Shown piece after piece: positions 42,528-53,598 of a stretch of DNA of 64,000 nucleotides; position 1 is the first letter of the stretch; the number at the start of each line of letters is the position of its first letter. Source of the DNA: an uncultured SAR86 cluster bacterium (GTDB lineage: Bacteria > Pseudomonadota > Gammaproteobacteria > Magnimaribacterales > D2472); assembly GCA_902631785.1 (NCBI GenBank), contig CACOZT010000003.1, positions 61,158-125,157 of the forward strand. Direction: 5' to 3'. The notes beneath the pieces were generated by a model. That model did not search any database, was not told the DNA's origin, and saw nothing but the letters and a program-made list of their open reading frames with translations. Position numbers and translations under genes: made by a program.

Positions 42528-43802
42528 GCTGTAACCATGCTCATTATGTTCATTAATATCTAATCCTTCTTCTTCTGCCTCATTAGATACCCTAATTGTT
42601 GTAAACATATTTATAGATCTAAGAATGATATAGGTTGCGATAATAGTCCAAAGTCCTATAACAAATATTCCTTCTAACTGAAGGAGTAATTGAGCAAATG
42701 CACCATCTTCAGATATACCCGCAGCTCCAGAACCTAAAAATCCGTCAGGATTTCCTACTATTGCAAGCATAACTATACCAAGCATACCTCCAACACCATG
42801 AACAGGGAATACATCTAGAGAGTCATCAATCTCATAATATGATTTGACCATTTGCGTTGCATAGAAACATACAGATCCTGCCAATAACCCAATCAATAAA
42901 GCTCCAGCAGGACCTACTGTTCCTGAGGCAGGCGTGATAGTTGCTAACCCAGCAACCATACCAGTTGAAATACCTACGATAGTGGCTTTACCAGACTTTA
43001 TCCATTCAATTCCCATCCATGTTAAGGCTCCTACAGCAGCACTGATGTGAGTAACAAGCATAGCCATGCCAGCTGATCCATCTGCTGCAACAGCACTTCC
43101 TGCATTAAATCCAAACCATCCAACCCATAGCATTGAGGCACCTATCATTACCATTGTTCTGTTATGAGGAGGAAGAGGGGAAACATTAAATCCTTTTCTT
43201 TTTCCTAAGTAGATTGCTGCAACTAATGCTCCAAGTCCACAAGTAGCGTGAACTACAAGACCACCTGCAAAGTCAATTACTCCTTTATTGCCTAAATAAC
43301 CACCTCCCCAAACCATATGGCAAGCTGGAAGATAAACAAGGGTGAACCATACAACTGAAAAAATACACATTGCAGAAAATTTCATTCTTTCTGCAAATGC
43401 ACCAACTACAAGTGCTGGTGTGATAATTGCAAAAGTCATTTGAAATGAAACAAAAACAGATTCAGGCAAGGACCCACTCATAGAATCTCTTTCAACTCCA
43501 TTTAAGAACATGGCACTTAAATTACCTATAAAGGCTCCATCACCTTTAAATGCCAAGCTATATCCATAAACGACCCAACAAACCGATATCAAACATGCAA
43601 TAGAAAAACACTGCATTAGCACAGAAAGAACATTTTTTGATCTTACTAAGCCACCATAGAAAAGAGCCAATCCAGGCAATGTCATAAACAAAACTAGAGC
43701 CGTTGAGGTTAATATCCAGGATGTGTCACCCGAATTTAAATTGTCAGCAGATAAATTAAATGAAAAAAATGCAAATGATAGTGATAACAAAAAAGGTCTC
43801 AT
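42522..43802 (-). CDS. amtB: Ammonium transporter (AmtB type with signal sequence)
   Basis: 426 aa from the ATG at 43802, which has GGGAG five bases upstream; the track's start is 11 codons earlier. The signal peptide is MRPFLLSLSFAFFSFNLSA. There are eleven membrane helices with LPGLALFYGGLVRSKN, the twin pore-His region VHATCGLGALVAA, and FPVHGVGGMLG. It conducts ammonium into the cell. The gene is preceded by a sigma-54 promoter and an NtrC-type site and ends six bases into the convergent acyltransferase gene. Confidence 0.95.
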   Translation of the reverse strand: MRPFLLSLSFAFFSFNLSADNLNSGDTSWILTSTALVLFMTLPGLALFYGGLVRSKNVLSVLMQCFSIACLISVCWVVYGYSLAFKGDGAFIGNLSAMFLNGVERDSMSGSLPESVFVSFQMTFAIITPALVVGAFAERMKFSAMCIFSVVWFTLVYLPACHMVWGGGYLGNKGVIDFAGGLVVHATCGLGALVAAIYLGKRKGFNVSPLPPHNRTMVMIGASMLWVGWFGFNAGSAVAADGSAGMAMLVTHISAAVGALTWMGIEWIKSGKATIVGISTGMVAGLATITPASGTVGPAGALLIGLLAGSVCFYATQMVKSYYEIDDSLDVFPVHGVGGMLGIVMLAIVGNPDGFLGSGAAGISEDGAFAQLLLQLEGIFVIGLWTIIATYIILRSINMFTTIRVSNEAEEEGLDINEHNEHGYSL

Positions 43803-43834
43803 AAATGCTCCCAAAATATATATATATAAATACA

Positions 43835-43851
43835 TGCAATATTTATGCCAA
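43835..43851 (-). promoter_or_regulatory. Sigma-54 promoter of amtB
   Basis: Minus strand TTGGCATAAATATTGCA: the GG and GC pairs are exactly ten bases apart as sigma-54 requires. Expected start near 43825, leaving a 23-base leader with the GGGAG ribosome site. Confidence 0.8.
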
Positions 43852-43865
43852 TATAAAAATAGTTA

Positions 43866-43886
43866 TTTGCACGATATTTGTGCAAA
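43866..43886 (-). promoter_or_regulatory. NtrC-type enhancer site upstream of amtB
   Basis: Perfect palindrome TTTGCAC-GATATTT-GTGCAAA; the TGCAC-N7-GTGCA core has the NtrC spacing. Its centre is about 50 bases upstream of the predicted start, closer than the usual 100-150. Confidence 0.7.
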
Positions 43887-43919
43887 AAAAGAGAAGAGCT
43901 ACTTTTGTAACCCTTCTCT
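43884..43919 (-). terminator. Terminator of the torF-glnK-amt operon
   Basis: On the minus strand AGAGAAG, a 16-base loop, CTTCTCT and then a seven-T run. It separates the amt operon from amtB, whose own promoter follows. The T run abuts the NtrC palindrome. Confidence 0.75.
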
Positions 43920-43979
43920 AAAAATTTAATGTTATGACTTAGTTATTGGGGGAGCACTATGAACGTCATTACAATTAAA

Positions 43980-45242
43980 TTATTTAAACTCTGGATAAGC
44001 TTCTATGCCTATCTCTGTAACATCTAGACCTAGATCTTGTTCTTCATCAGTTGCTCTAATTGGCATAATCCTATCAATTAACTTAACTACACCGTAGCTA
44101 GCAACATATGTAAATGCAGCAATCATAACAACACCAGTAAGTTGGCCAAGGAAATCAGCTCCACCAGTTAAACTTACTACAAGAACACCATAAATACCCA
44201 CAACACCGTGAGCAGATATAGCGCCTACAGGGTCATCGATTCCTCTTTTCTCTAAAAATAAAATAGAGAAGTAAACTATTATTCCTCCAATCGCTCCGAC
44301 GATAACGGATGTTCCGCCACTTGGACTTAGAGGATCAGCAGTAATTGAAACTAAACCTGCAATAGCCCCATTGATAGCCATAGTTACATCCATTTTGCCA
44401 GTTAAACCAAGACTTAGTAACAAAGCTGCTACAACACCTCCAGCTGCAGCCATATTTGTATTTAAAAATACTTGGCTTACTGCAGTAGCACTACTAACTT
44501 CAGAAACTTTTAATTCTGAACCACCATTAAATCCGAACCAACCCAACCATAAGATCCATGCACCAAGTGCAGCCATCGGTATGTTTGATCCAGGCATTGG
44601 GTTAACAGAACCATCATAATTGTATTTACCTTTTCTAGGTCCTAAGACGGTAACTACAGCTAAAGCAGCTGCGGCACCACATAAGTGTACAGTACCTGAA
44701 CCAGCATAGTCGGAATATGAAATACCCATTCCTTCAAATCCACCACCCCAGTTCCAAAAACCTTGAGTAGGATAAATAAAACCAGTTAATACAACAGCAA
44801 ATAAAAAGAAAGGCAGTAATCTCATTCTTCCAGCAACTGCTCCTGAAACAATTGACATCGCAGTAGCAACAAAAACTACTTGGAAAAAGAAGTCAGCTTG
44901 ATGAGAATAGTAACCAACAAAATCGCCATCTGATATTGAGCCTTCTGCTCCATACATAATAGGATCTGCTTCAGTGGAAGTTGATAGACCCCATGAGGTA
45001 TCAATGCCAGGAAATAGTCCAAAAAACGAACTGCTACCTGAATACATAAGGGCAAACCCGCAAATCAAGTACATAATACATGCTATTGAATATAGCCCCA
45101 GGTTTTTAGTAACAATTTCAGATACATCTTTCTTTTGTACTAGTCCAGCTTCAAGCATAGTAAATCCTGCCGCCATCCACATAACTAATGCACCTGCCAT
45201 AACGGCATAAAATGTATCCAATGCAAATTTAATTTCTTCCAT
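43980..45242 (-). CDS. amt: Ammonium transporter (second Amt, no signal peptide)
   Basis: 420 aa, eleven or so membrane helices. It has MEEIKFALDTFYAVMAGALVMW at the start with no signal peptide, TMLEAGLVQKKDV, the pore-His region GTVHLCGAAAALAVV, and ISAHGVVGIYG. It is clearly diverged from amtB at 42522, so the two are old paralogues or separate acquisitions. It lies 13 bases after glnK and would be gated by GlnK. Confidence 0.95.
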   Translation of the reverse strand: MEEIKFALDTFYAVMAGALVMWMAAGFTMLEAGLVQKKDVSEIVTKNLGLYSIACIMYLICGFALMYSGSSSFFGLFPGIDTSWGLSTSTEADPIMYGAEGSISDGDFVGYYSHQADFFFQVVFVATAMSIVSGAVAGRMRLLPFFLFAVVLTGFIYPTQGFWNWGGGFEGMGISYSDYAGSGTVHLCGAAAALAVVTVLGPRKGKYNYDGSVNPMPGSNIPMAALGAWILWLGWFGFNGGSELKVSEVSSATAVSQVFLNTNMAAAGGVVAALLLSLGLTGKMDVTMAINGAIAGLVSITADPLSPSGGTSVIVGAIGGIIVYFSILFLEKRGIDDPVGAISAHGVVGIYGVLVVSLTGGADFLGQLTGVVMIAAFTYVASYGVVKLIDRIMPIRATDEEQDLGLDVTEIGIEAYPEFK

Positions 45243-45255
45243 ATTTTCTCCTTAT

Positions 45256-46190
<935 letters not shown>

Positions 46191-46225
46191 TTAAATCTCC
46201 TTTTAAATATACTTACTAATACTTA

Positions 46226-46242
46226 TGCAATTTACGTGCCAA
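46226..46242 (-). promoter_or_regulatory. Sigma-54 promoter of torF-glnK-amt
   Basis: Minus strand TTGGCACGTAAATTGCA matches the full TTGGCACG-N4-TTGCA consensus. Start expected near 46215, 25 bases before the torF ATG with an AGGAG ribosome site. I see no NtrC palindrome within 80 bases upstream. Confidence 0.88.
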
Positions 46243-46306
46243 TAATAGAATTATTATTTTTTATATAAAAAAAAGTTATAATTTTGATGTAATTTTAGGA
46301 GAACAC

Positions 46307-47077
46307 ATGGATCTTAATAATAAAGTAGCGTTAGTAACAGGTGGTGCATCTGGGTTGGGTCAAGCAACCGTTGAGGCTTATGTAGACAAAGGTGCCAAAG
46401 CAGTAATATTAGATATAAATGAAGAAAAGGCCTCAGAGATAATAAAAAATTTAGGTGAAGATAAAGTTATGTTTATCTCCACTGATATCATGAAAGAAGA
46501 TCCTGTAGTTGAGGCAGTAAATAAAATAAAAGAAAATTTTGGAGGTCTTCATATCGCCGTTAATTGTGCTGGTACTGGATATCCTGGAAGAATACTGGGA
46601 AAAGAGGCGCCACATCCCTTGGATGCTTTCCAATTTATAGTAAATTTAAATCTTGTTGGTACTTTTAATGTAATGAGAATAGCCGCAGAATTGATGGATA
46701 AAAATGAGCCAGATGAAAAGGGTGAAAAGGGCGTAATCATTAATACAGCATCTATTGCTGGTATCGAGGGTCAAATTGGACAATCAGCATATAGCGCATC
46801 AAAAGCTGGTGTAATTGGATTAACTATAACTGCTGCAAGAGACTTAGCAAGACACTCTATTAGAGTTTGTACTATTGCACCAGGAATTTTTGATACACCT
46901 CTTATGCAATTGGCTCCTGATAAAGTGAGAGATCCCCTATTAGAATCCACTCAATTTCCACACAGATTTGGGCAACCTAATGAATTTGCAGATTTAGCAG
47001 TTCATATTGTTGAAAATACTTACCTAAATGGTGAGACAATTAGATTGGACTCAGGTATGAGGATGAAGCCAAGATAG
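46307..47077 (+). CDS. SDR-family dehydrogenase, 3-hydroxyacyl-CoA dehydrogenase type II-like
   Basis: 256 aa classical short-chain dehydrogenase. TGGASGLGQ binds the cofactor, NCAGTGYPG follows, then the catalytic Ser in NTASIAGIEGQIGQ and the YSASKAG Tyr-Lys pair, and IAPGIFDTPLM. The Asp at the end of strand 2 (VILDINEEK) points to NAD. Its order and PHRFGQPNEFADL block resemble HSD17B10-type 3-hydroxyacyl-CoA dehydrogenases of fatty-acid or branched-chain breakdown. Good ribosome site AGGAG at the start. Confidence 0.9.
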   Translation: MDLNNKVALVTGGASGLGQATVEAYVDKGAKAVILDINEEKASEIIKNLGEDKVMFISTDIMKEDPVVEAVNKIKENFGGLHIAVNCAGTGYPGRILGKEAPHPLDAFQFIVNLNLVGTFNVMRIAAELMDKNEPDEKGEKGVIINTASIAGIEGQIGQSAYSASKAGVIGLTITAARDLARHSIRVCTIAPGIFDTPLMQLAPDKVRDPLLESTQFPHRFGQPNEFADLAVHIVENTYLNGETIRLDSGMRMKPR

Positions 47078-47078
47078 T

Positions 47079-47210
47079 TTATTGAGCTGCCACCCAATAG
47101 GTCACTGCAATAACAGCAACAATAATAAGAAAGAAAATAACCTTAGCATCACTTTTGCTGTCTAGATTTGCTTCTTCTGACTCATAAAAGTCTTCGTAAT
47201 CATCTTTCAT
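47079..47210 (-). CDS. 43-aa single-helix membrane microprotein (not in ORF track)
   Basis: The minus strand gives an acidic head MKDDYEDFYESEEANLDSKS, then a helix VIFFLIIVAVIAVTYWVA and a short tail. GGAG lies seven bases before the ATG, which is three bases after the acuI stop, so it is the third gene of a trxB-acuI unit. Its end nearly touches the convergent SDR gene. Function unknown. Confidence 0.65.
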   Translation of the reverse strand: MKDDYEDFYESEEANLDSKSDAKVIFFLIIVAVIAVTYWVAAQ

Positions 47211-47212
47211 AT

Positions 47213-48196
47213 TTAATCTCCATGTTTTATAACTACTCTGCCAATTTGATCGCCTTTAAGAATTTTATCAATTTCTTTTCCAACTTCAGAAATTTTAACA
47301 ATCTTTGTTTGATTTGAAAGATCTAGAGACCATTTGTTTGATAATAACTCCCATAATTCTTTTTTTAGTTCTATAGATGATTCTGCCGAATCGATTCCAC
47401 ATAACTGAACTCCTCTCAATATAAAAGGAAATACGGATGAAGAGAATTTTGGTCCAGCAACATTCCCACAGCATGAAATAACACCATGGTTTGCAATCAT
47501 AGTTAGCATTTTTGATAAAATGTCACCACCAACAGTATCTACCGCTGCAGAGTATTGAGCTTTATCCATAGGCTTAATAGGATCTGACATATATTCATTT
47601 CTATCTAATATTTGATTAGCTCCCATCATTTTAAGAGTATCGACCTGTGAGGATTTTCCCGAAATCGCATGAACTTCATATCCAATTTTTGCAAGAATAC
47701 CTACCGCTATAGATCCAACACCACCTGTCGAACCTGATACAAGAGTTGGAAGTTTATTTGAACAACCACCATCAACAATTTTTTTTATACAAGCTGCGGC
47801 TGTGATACCAGCAGTTCCATAAGACATTGATTTTATATAATCTAAATTTGATGGCATTTTAATTACCCATTCGCTTGGAAGATGAACAATTTCTCCAAAA
47901 CCCCCAAATTCTGACATTCCAATTTTATATCCAGTTGCAACAACTTTATCGCCACTAGAAAAATCTGAAGTAGATGATTCAATTATTTCTCCAGCAATAT
48001 CTATCCCAGGCACAAACGGATATGATGACGCTACACCTTTTGCTCCTGATGCAGCTAGTGCATCTTTATAATTCAACGATGAATAATGTACCTTAATTAA
48101 TACACGTCCTTCTTCAAGTTTTGGCGTATCAATATCTTCTATTGAACCACTAAAAACTCCATCTTTTTCTCTAACAAGATATCCTTTAAATTTCAT
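47213..48196 (-). CDS. acuI: Zinc-free quinone oxidoreductase, AcuI/YhdH-type acryloyl-CoA reductase
   Basis: 327 aa from the ATG at 48196; the track's longer start runs into trxB. The YhdH/AcuI group pattern is plain: YSSLNYKDALAASG, YPFVPGIDIAGEI, GTAGITAAACI, VSGSTGGVGSIAVGIL (NADPH site) and the IDSAESS block. AcuI reduces acryloyl-CoA to propionyl-CoA with NADPH, the detoxification step in DMSP use, though the same family also serves other enoyl-CoA or quinone substrates. It begins one base after the trxB stop. No other DMSP genes are in the window. Confidence 0.85.
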   Translation of the reverse strand: MKFKGYLVREKDGVFSGSIEDIDTPKLEEGRVLIKVHYSSLNYKDALAASGAKGVASSYPFVPGIDIAGEIIESSTSDFSSGDKVVATGYKIGMSEFGGFGEIVHLPSEWVIKMPSNLDYIKSMSYGTAGITAAACIKKIVDGGCSNKLPTLVSGSTGGVGSIAVGILAKIGYEVHAISGKSSQVDTLKMMGANQILDRNEYMSDPIKPMDKAQYSAAVDTVGGDILSKMLTMIANHGVISCCGNVAGPKFSSSVFPFILRGVQLCGIDSAESSIELKKELWELLSNKWSLDLSNQTKIVKISEVGKEIDKILKGDQIGRVVIKHGD

Positions 48197-48197
48197 A

Positions 48198-49175
<978 letters not shown>

Positions 49176-49213
49176 TTATGCCTATAATTAGACTAATAAT
49201 TAGATACAGTTAA

Positions 49214-51502
49214 ATGCCTCCATATATAAAAAATACTCTTTTAAATTTTTTAAGCTTTTTTCTGATTGCATTTTCATTATATATATTTATTTCACTTGTC
49301 TCTTATGACGTCTCTGACTCTGGATTTTTTAATAAAAATTCCAATGAAACAATAAATAATTTAGGCGGTCCACTTGGGGCAAAAATATCAGATTTTTTAT
49401 ATGTAATCTTTGGTTTCGGTGGATATTTAGTGCTGCTTATTGGTAGTGTTTGGGCTGTTGAAATATTATTTTATGAAGATCCTTACTCATCTTTAAACAA
49501 ATCCATAGTAAGACTGCTTAGCTCTATGCTTTTATTAGTTTGTTTTTGTTCAATTGGATATTTCTATTTTCTTGATAACTTTGGTGGTCTAATAGGTAAA
49601 GAAGTAATTACCTCGTTGTCCTCTTCGATTGGTGACATAGGAGCATTGATTTTTCTTGTTATTTTGCTAATACCTGCAACCTCATTAGCCTTCAATTTTT
49701 CTTGGTTAAAAACCCTTGATAAGACAGGAGAACTATTAATCATTTCTGGTAAATTTTGCCTCCAACTTATATTAAAGTTTGTACAAAGCCTAAAAAATTT
49801 AGCTACTCTTTTTTTTGGAAAAGTAAAAAAAATTGTTACTACAATGCAATTCAAAAATGATAATAAAGTTAAACCCTCACCAAAACCTAAAATTTCAAAA
49901 GAACCACAAATTAAAGAAAAACATACTGAGGATCTTAAACAAGGTGACTTGCCAATAAAAAATGAATCACCATTAAAGGAAGTAACAAAAGAAAATATTG
50001 ATATAGATAAAGAATATAATAAAGAAAAAGCTATTATGCCAAGCACTGAATTGCTTGATAGAGCTCTAGATGACGGAAGTTCTTTATCTGAAAGTGAATT
50101 AAATCAAATCGCAGAACTTCTAGAGGCCAAACTTGAAGAATTTGGAATTGAAGCCACTGTTGAATCAGTTTTACCTGGCCCAGTAGTAACTCGATTTGAA
50201 ATTCAGCCTGCTCCAGGTACAAAAGCAAGCAAAATTACAAATATTGCTCAAGATATCGCAAGATCACTTTCTGTCAGTAGCGTAAGAGTTGTAGAGGTTA
50301 TCGAGGGTAAATCATATGTTGGTATCGAGATTCCTAACAATAATAGAAAGATGGTAAGGCTTACTGAAATACTTTCTTCTAAGGCCTTCAAAGCTTCTCC
50401 GTCTAATTTGAGCGTTGCACTTGGTCAAGATATCTCTGGCAATCCCATTGTTGTAGATTTAGCAAAAATGCCACATATGTTAGTTGCTGGAACAACTGGA
50501 TCAGGAAAGTCTGTTGGACTTAATGCCATGTTGTTGAGTTTATTGTTTAAATCTGATCCTGAGGAAGTTAGATTAATATTAGTTGATCCAAAAATGTTGG
50601 AATTGGCTGTATATGATGGAATACCTCATCTACTTACCCCGGTAATAACTGATATGACAGATGCATCTAATGGACTCAGATGGTGTGTGGCTGAAATGGA
50701 CAGAAGATATAAATTAATGTCAATGATGGGAGTGAGGAATTTAGCAGGATATAACAAAAAGATTCAGGATGCTGAGAAAAATGGAAAACAATTACTTAAT
50801 CCTTTAAAGGAAGATGAAGATGAATATCTTGAAGTACTTCCATCTATAGTTGTTGTTGTTGATGAATTCGCAGATATGATGATGTTGGTAGGAAAAAAAG
50901 TTGAGCATTTAATTGCAAGAATAGCCCAAAAGGCAAGAGCAGCAGGAATCCATCTTATATTAGCAACACAAAGACCATCAGTAGATGTCATAACAGGACT
51001 TATTAAAGCAAATATACCAACAAGAATAGCTTTTCAAGTTTCTACAAAAATTGATTCTAGAACAATCTTAGATCAAGGCGGAGCAGAACAATTACTTGGA
51101 TATGGAGATATGCTTTATTTACCACCAGGCGTCGGTGTGCCCGTAAGAGTACATGGAGCATTTGTTGGAGACGATGAAGTTCATAGAGTTGTTAATGACT
51201 GGAAATCGAGGGCAGAAACTAATTATGTAGATGAAATTACTTCATCTAGTCAAGATACTGGGCCAATACCAGGATGGACAGGCGCTGATATGGGTAACTC
51301 AGAGGAACAAGATGAGTTATATGATGAGGCTGTAAGTTTTGTTATAGAGTCAAGAAGAGCATCAATATCTGCTGTTCAAAGAAAATTAAGAATTGGCTAT
51401 AACAGAGCAGCAAGACTTATTGAGACTATGGAGGAGGCAGGACTTGTGTCAGAAATGAGTTCAAATGGCTCAAGAGAAGTTTTAGTCCCTAAAAGAGATT
51501 AA
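49214..51502 (+). CDS. ftsK: DNA translocase FtsK
   Basis: 762 aa. Four N-terminal membrane helices (to about residue 180) anchor it at the septum; a short charged linker ([17 protein letters not shown]) follows, in place of the long linker of E. coli FtsK (1329 aa). The motor has Walker [15 protein letters not shown] near residue 430, [18 protein letters not shown], and Walker [12 protein letters not shown]. The C-terminal gamma winged helix ([19 protein letters not shown]) reads KOPS sites. It clears chromosome ends at division. Confidence 0.97.
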   Translation: MPPYIKNTLLNFLSFFLIAFSLYIFISLVSYDVSDSGFFNKNSNETINNLGGPLGAKISDFLYVIFGFGGYLVLLIGSVWAVEILFYEDPYSSLNKSIVRLLSSMLLLVCFCSIGYFYFLDNFGGLIGKEVITSLSSSIGDIGALIFLVILLIPATSLAFNFSWLKTLDKTGELLIISGKFCLQLILKFVQSLKNLATLFFGKVKKIVTTMQFKNDNKVKPSPKPKISKEPQIKEKHTEDLKQGDLPIKNESPLKEVTKENIDIDKEYNKEKAIMPSTELLDRALDDGSSLSESELNQIAELLEAKLEEFGIEATVESVLPGPVVTRFEIQPAPGTKASKITNIAQDIARSLSVSSVRVVEVIEGKSYVGIEIPNNNRKMVRLTEILSSKAFKASPSNLSVALGQDISGNPIVVDLAKMPHMLVAGTTGSGKSVGLNAMLLSLLFKSDPEEVRLILVDPKMLELAVYDGIPHLLTPVITDMTDASNGLRWCVAEMDRRYKLMSMMGVRNLAGYNKKIQDAEKNGKQLLNPLKEDEDEYLEVLPSIVVVVDEFADMMMLVGKKVEHLIARIAQKARAAGIHLILATQRPSVDVITGLIKANIPTRIAFQVSTKIDSRTILDQGGAEQLLGYGDMLYLPPGVGVPVRVHGAFVGDDEVHRVVNDWKSRAETNYVDEITSSSQDTGPIPGWTGADMGNSEEQDELYDEAVSFVIESRRASISAVQRKLRIGYNRAARLIETMEEAGLVSEMSSNGSREVLVPKRD

Positions 51503-51503
51503 A

Positions 51504-51995
51504 TTGAAATTTATATATATTCATTTCTTATTGCTTTTAAGTTTTATAGTTTCAGCAGATCCAACAGAGCTCTTAAATGGATTCTTTAAAAATAACTTAA
51601 AATTCACTCAAACTAGTTTTAATAGTGCAAATAATAGTTTTGATAAATCTTATGGAACTTTTTATAGAGATTTAGAAAACAACATAAAGATAGAGATTAC
51701 ATCTCCATTCAAAGAAATTTATTTAATAAATAAAAATGGAGTTGAAGTTCATGACTTAGAATTTAATCAAAAAAGATTTATTAAAAATGAGGACATCTCA
51801 AACAATCTATTAAATTTTATTAAAAACGGATTTGACAAAGAGCTATTGAGTTTGGAACAAATTAACAGTAAAAATTTAAAAATAATAAATGATGATAAAA
51901 CTTACTATTTTGAATTTCTTAGTAATAATGAATTACAAATCAAATATAAAGATAATTTGAATGTAGATAATTTAATAAATTTCTCTAAACAATGA
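51504..51995 (+). CDS. lolA: Outer-membrane lipoprotein carrier LolA-like
   Basis: 163 aa, somewhat shorter than E. coli LolA (about 200). It has a signal peptide ending at VSA, then a LolA-like fold with KFTQTSFN...SYGTFYRDLENNIKIEITSPFKEIYLINKNGVEVHDLEF, matching the family order of F-x-Q, G-x-[FL]...[RP]-x-[KR]-[FI]. It carries lipoproteins across the periplasm. Start is TTG one base after ftsK, the conserved ftsK-lolA order. Sequence is quite diverged, so the call leans on position. Confidence 0.82.
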   Translation: MKFIYIHFLLLLSFIVSADPTELLNGFFKNNLKFTQTSFNSANNSFDKSYGTFYRDLENNIKIEITSPFKEIYLINKNGVEVHDLEFNQKRFIKNEDISNNLLNFIKNGFDKELLSLEQINSKNLKIINDDKTYYFEFLSNNELQIKYKDNLNVDNLINFSKQ

Positions 51996-52351
51996 TAAGT
52001 AAAATTTTTTTTGTTGGATTTGGTGGAGCGCTTGGAGCAGTATCAAGATTTGCTATTAATGAGTTCCTTGAGAAGTATTTAAATAATTCTGCATCTTACT
52101 CTGTTCTTTTAGTAAACATTCTAGGATGTTTTTTAATTGGCTTAATAATCGGAACGTCAATGCCAGAAAAAAATACCACATATTATTTCTTTATTATTGG
52201 ATTTTTAGGATCTTTCACAACAATGTCTGCTCTCACATATCAGACTATTATGATAGCTAATACAAATTTAATTCATGCGCTTTCATATATAATGTTTACT
52301 GTAGTTATAACTATTGCTGCTACATACATTGGAACAATAATCGCAAGATAA
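51992..52351 (+). CDS. crcB: Fluoride channel Fluc/CrcB
   Basis: 119 aa with four membrane helices. GFGGALGAVSRFAINE at the start, LLVNILGCFLIGLIIG with the conserved Asn, and GFLGSFTTMSALTYQT with the sodium-site and Phe-box residues are all present. It exports fluoride as a dual-topology dimer. It overlaps lolA by four bases and serS by one. No fluoride riboswitch is visible, and there is no room for one. Confidence 0.95.
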   Translation: MISKIFFVGFGGALGAVSRFAINEFLEKYLNNSASYSVLLVNILGCFLIGLIIGTSMPEKNTTYYFFIIGFLGSFTTMSALTYQTIMIANTNLIHALSYIMFTVVITIAATYIGTIIAR

Positions 52352-53598
52352 TGATAGATATTAAAAAATTAAGAGATAATTTAGAAGATATAAAAAATGC
52401 ATTAAAAAAACGTGGATACGAACTAGATGAATCCTCTTTTAAATCCTTAGATGATTCAAGGAAAGAGCTTCAAGTTGATGTAGAAGGTCTTCAAGCTGAA
52501 AGAAAACAACTCTCCTCAGAATTTGGAAAGCTTAAAGCTTCTGGTGAAGATACGTCTGATTTAAAAAAGATCATTGATGAAAAAAATTCTGATTTAGAAA
52601 ACAAAGATGCTGATCTTCAAGAAGTCTTAAGTAAATTAAATAGTTTATTGTTAGATATGCCAAATATTCCAGATGATTCTGTTCCAATAGGCACATCAGA
52701 AGAAGATAATAAAGTTATAAGTCAACATGGTGAAATTAAAACTAATAACACACTTGACCATTTAGAGATTACAAAAAAAATAGATACTGAATTAGCTGCA
52801 AAATTATCAGGATCAAGGTTTGCTGTTCTAAAAGGGGACTTAGCTAAACTTCAGCGCTCACTAATATCCTTTATGATCGATTCTGCTATACAAAATGGAT
52901 ACAAAGAATATTATGTCCCTTTCATGGCAAATGAAGAATCACTAATTGGAACCGGACAATTGCCTAAATTTGAAGAAGATTTATTTAAAACCTCAGATAA
53001 ACTTTATCTCATTCCTACTGCTGAAGTTCCATTAACTAATTTATTTAGAGATGAGTTTCTTAATGAAAAAGATTTACCAATAAAGGTAACATCTCACACC
53101 CCATGTTTTAGATCAGAGGCAGGCAGCTATGGAAAAGATACAAGAGGCCTTATAAGACAACACCAATTCGAAAAAATTGAACTTGTTCAAATCACCCATC
53201 CAAATGATTCAATGAATTGTTTGGAAACATTGCTAAATAATGCTTGCGAAATACTTAATAAATTGGAACTTCCATATCAAATAGTAGAACTTTGCTCTGG
53301 TGATCTAGGTTTTTCTTCTGCAAAAACATTTGATATTGAAGTTTGGATGCCAAGTCAAAATAAGTATAGAGAGATTTCATCTTGTTCAAATTTTACAGAC
53401 TTCCAAGCTAGGAGATCGAATATTAAATATAAATCTAAGGATGGAAATAATTTTGTTCATACAATTAATGGATCAGGGCTTGCGGTTGGAAGATGTTTGA
53501 TTGCATTAATAGAAAATAATTTTGATGGTAAAGAAACTATTAATGTCCCAAGTTGTCTCGAACCATACTTTGGATCAAATGAAATAAAAGTAAATTGA
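52351..53598 (+). CDS. serS: Seryl-tRNA synthetase
   Basis: 415 aa, normal length. The N-terminal coiled-coil arm (about 30-100) contacts tRNA-Ser. Class II motifs: motif 2 in TPCFRSEAGSYGKDTRGLIRQHQF, motif 3 in NGSGLAVGRCLIALIENN, and the serine-binding region TAEVPLTNL. The ATG overlaps the crcB stop. Essential gene. Confidence 0.97.
   Translation: MIDIKKLRDNLEDIKNALKKRGYELDESSFKSLDDSRKELQVDVEGLQAERKQLSSEFGKLKASGEDTSDLKKIIDEKNSDLENKDADLQEVLSKLNSLLLDMPNIPDDSVPIGTSEEDNKVISQHGEIKTNNTLDHLEITKKIDTELAAKLSGSRFAVLKGDLAKLQRSLISFMIDSAIQNGYKEYYVPFMANEESLIGTGQLPKFEEDLFKTSDKLYLIPTAEVPLTNLFRDEFLNEKDLPIKVTSHTPCFRSEAGSYGKDTRGLIRQHQFEKIELVQITHPNDSMNCLETLLNNACEILNKLELPYQIVELCSGDLGFSSAKTFDIEVWMPSQNKYREISSCSNFTDFQARRSNIKYKSKDGNNFVHTINGSGLAVGRCLIALIENNFDGKETINVPSCLEPYFGSNEIKVN

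Noticed and set aside
43959-44027. Plus-strand 22-aa ORF with a strong GGGGGAG ribosome site near the amt 3' end
   Set aside because: Most of it is antisense to the amt coding region, with no promoter or conservation to support it.
49564-50046. 160-aa ORF antisense to ftsK
   Set aside because: Lies fully within the clear FtsK coding frame and has no recognisable domain.
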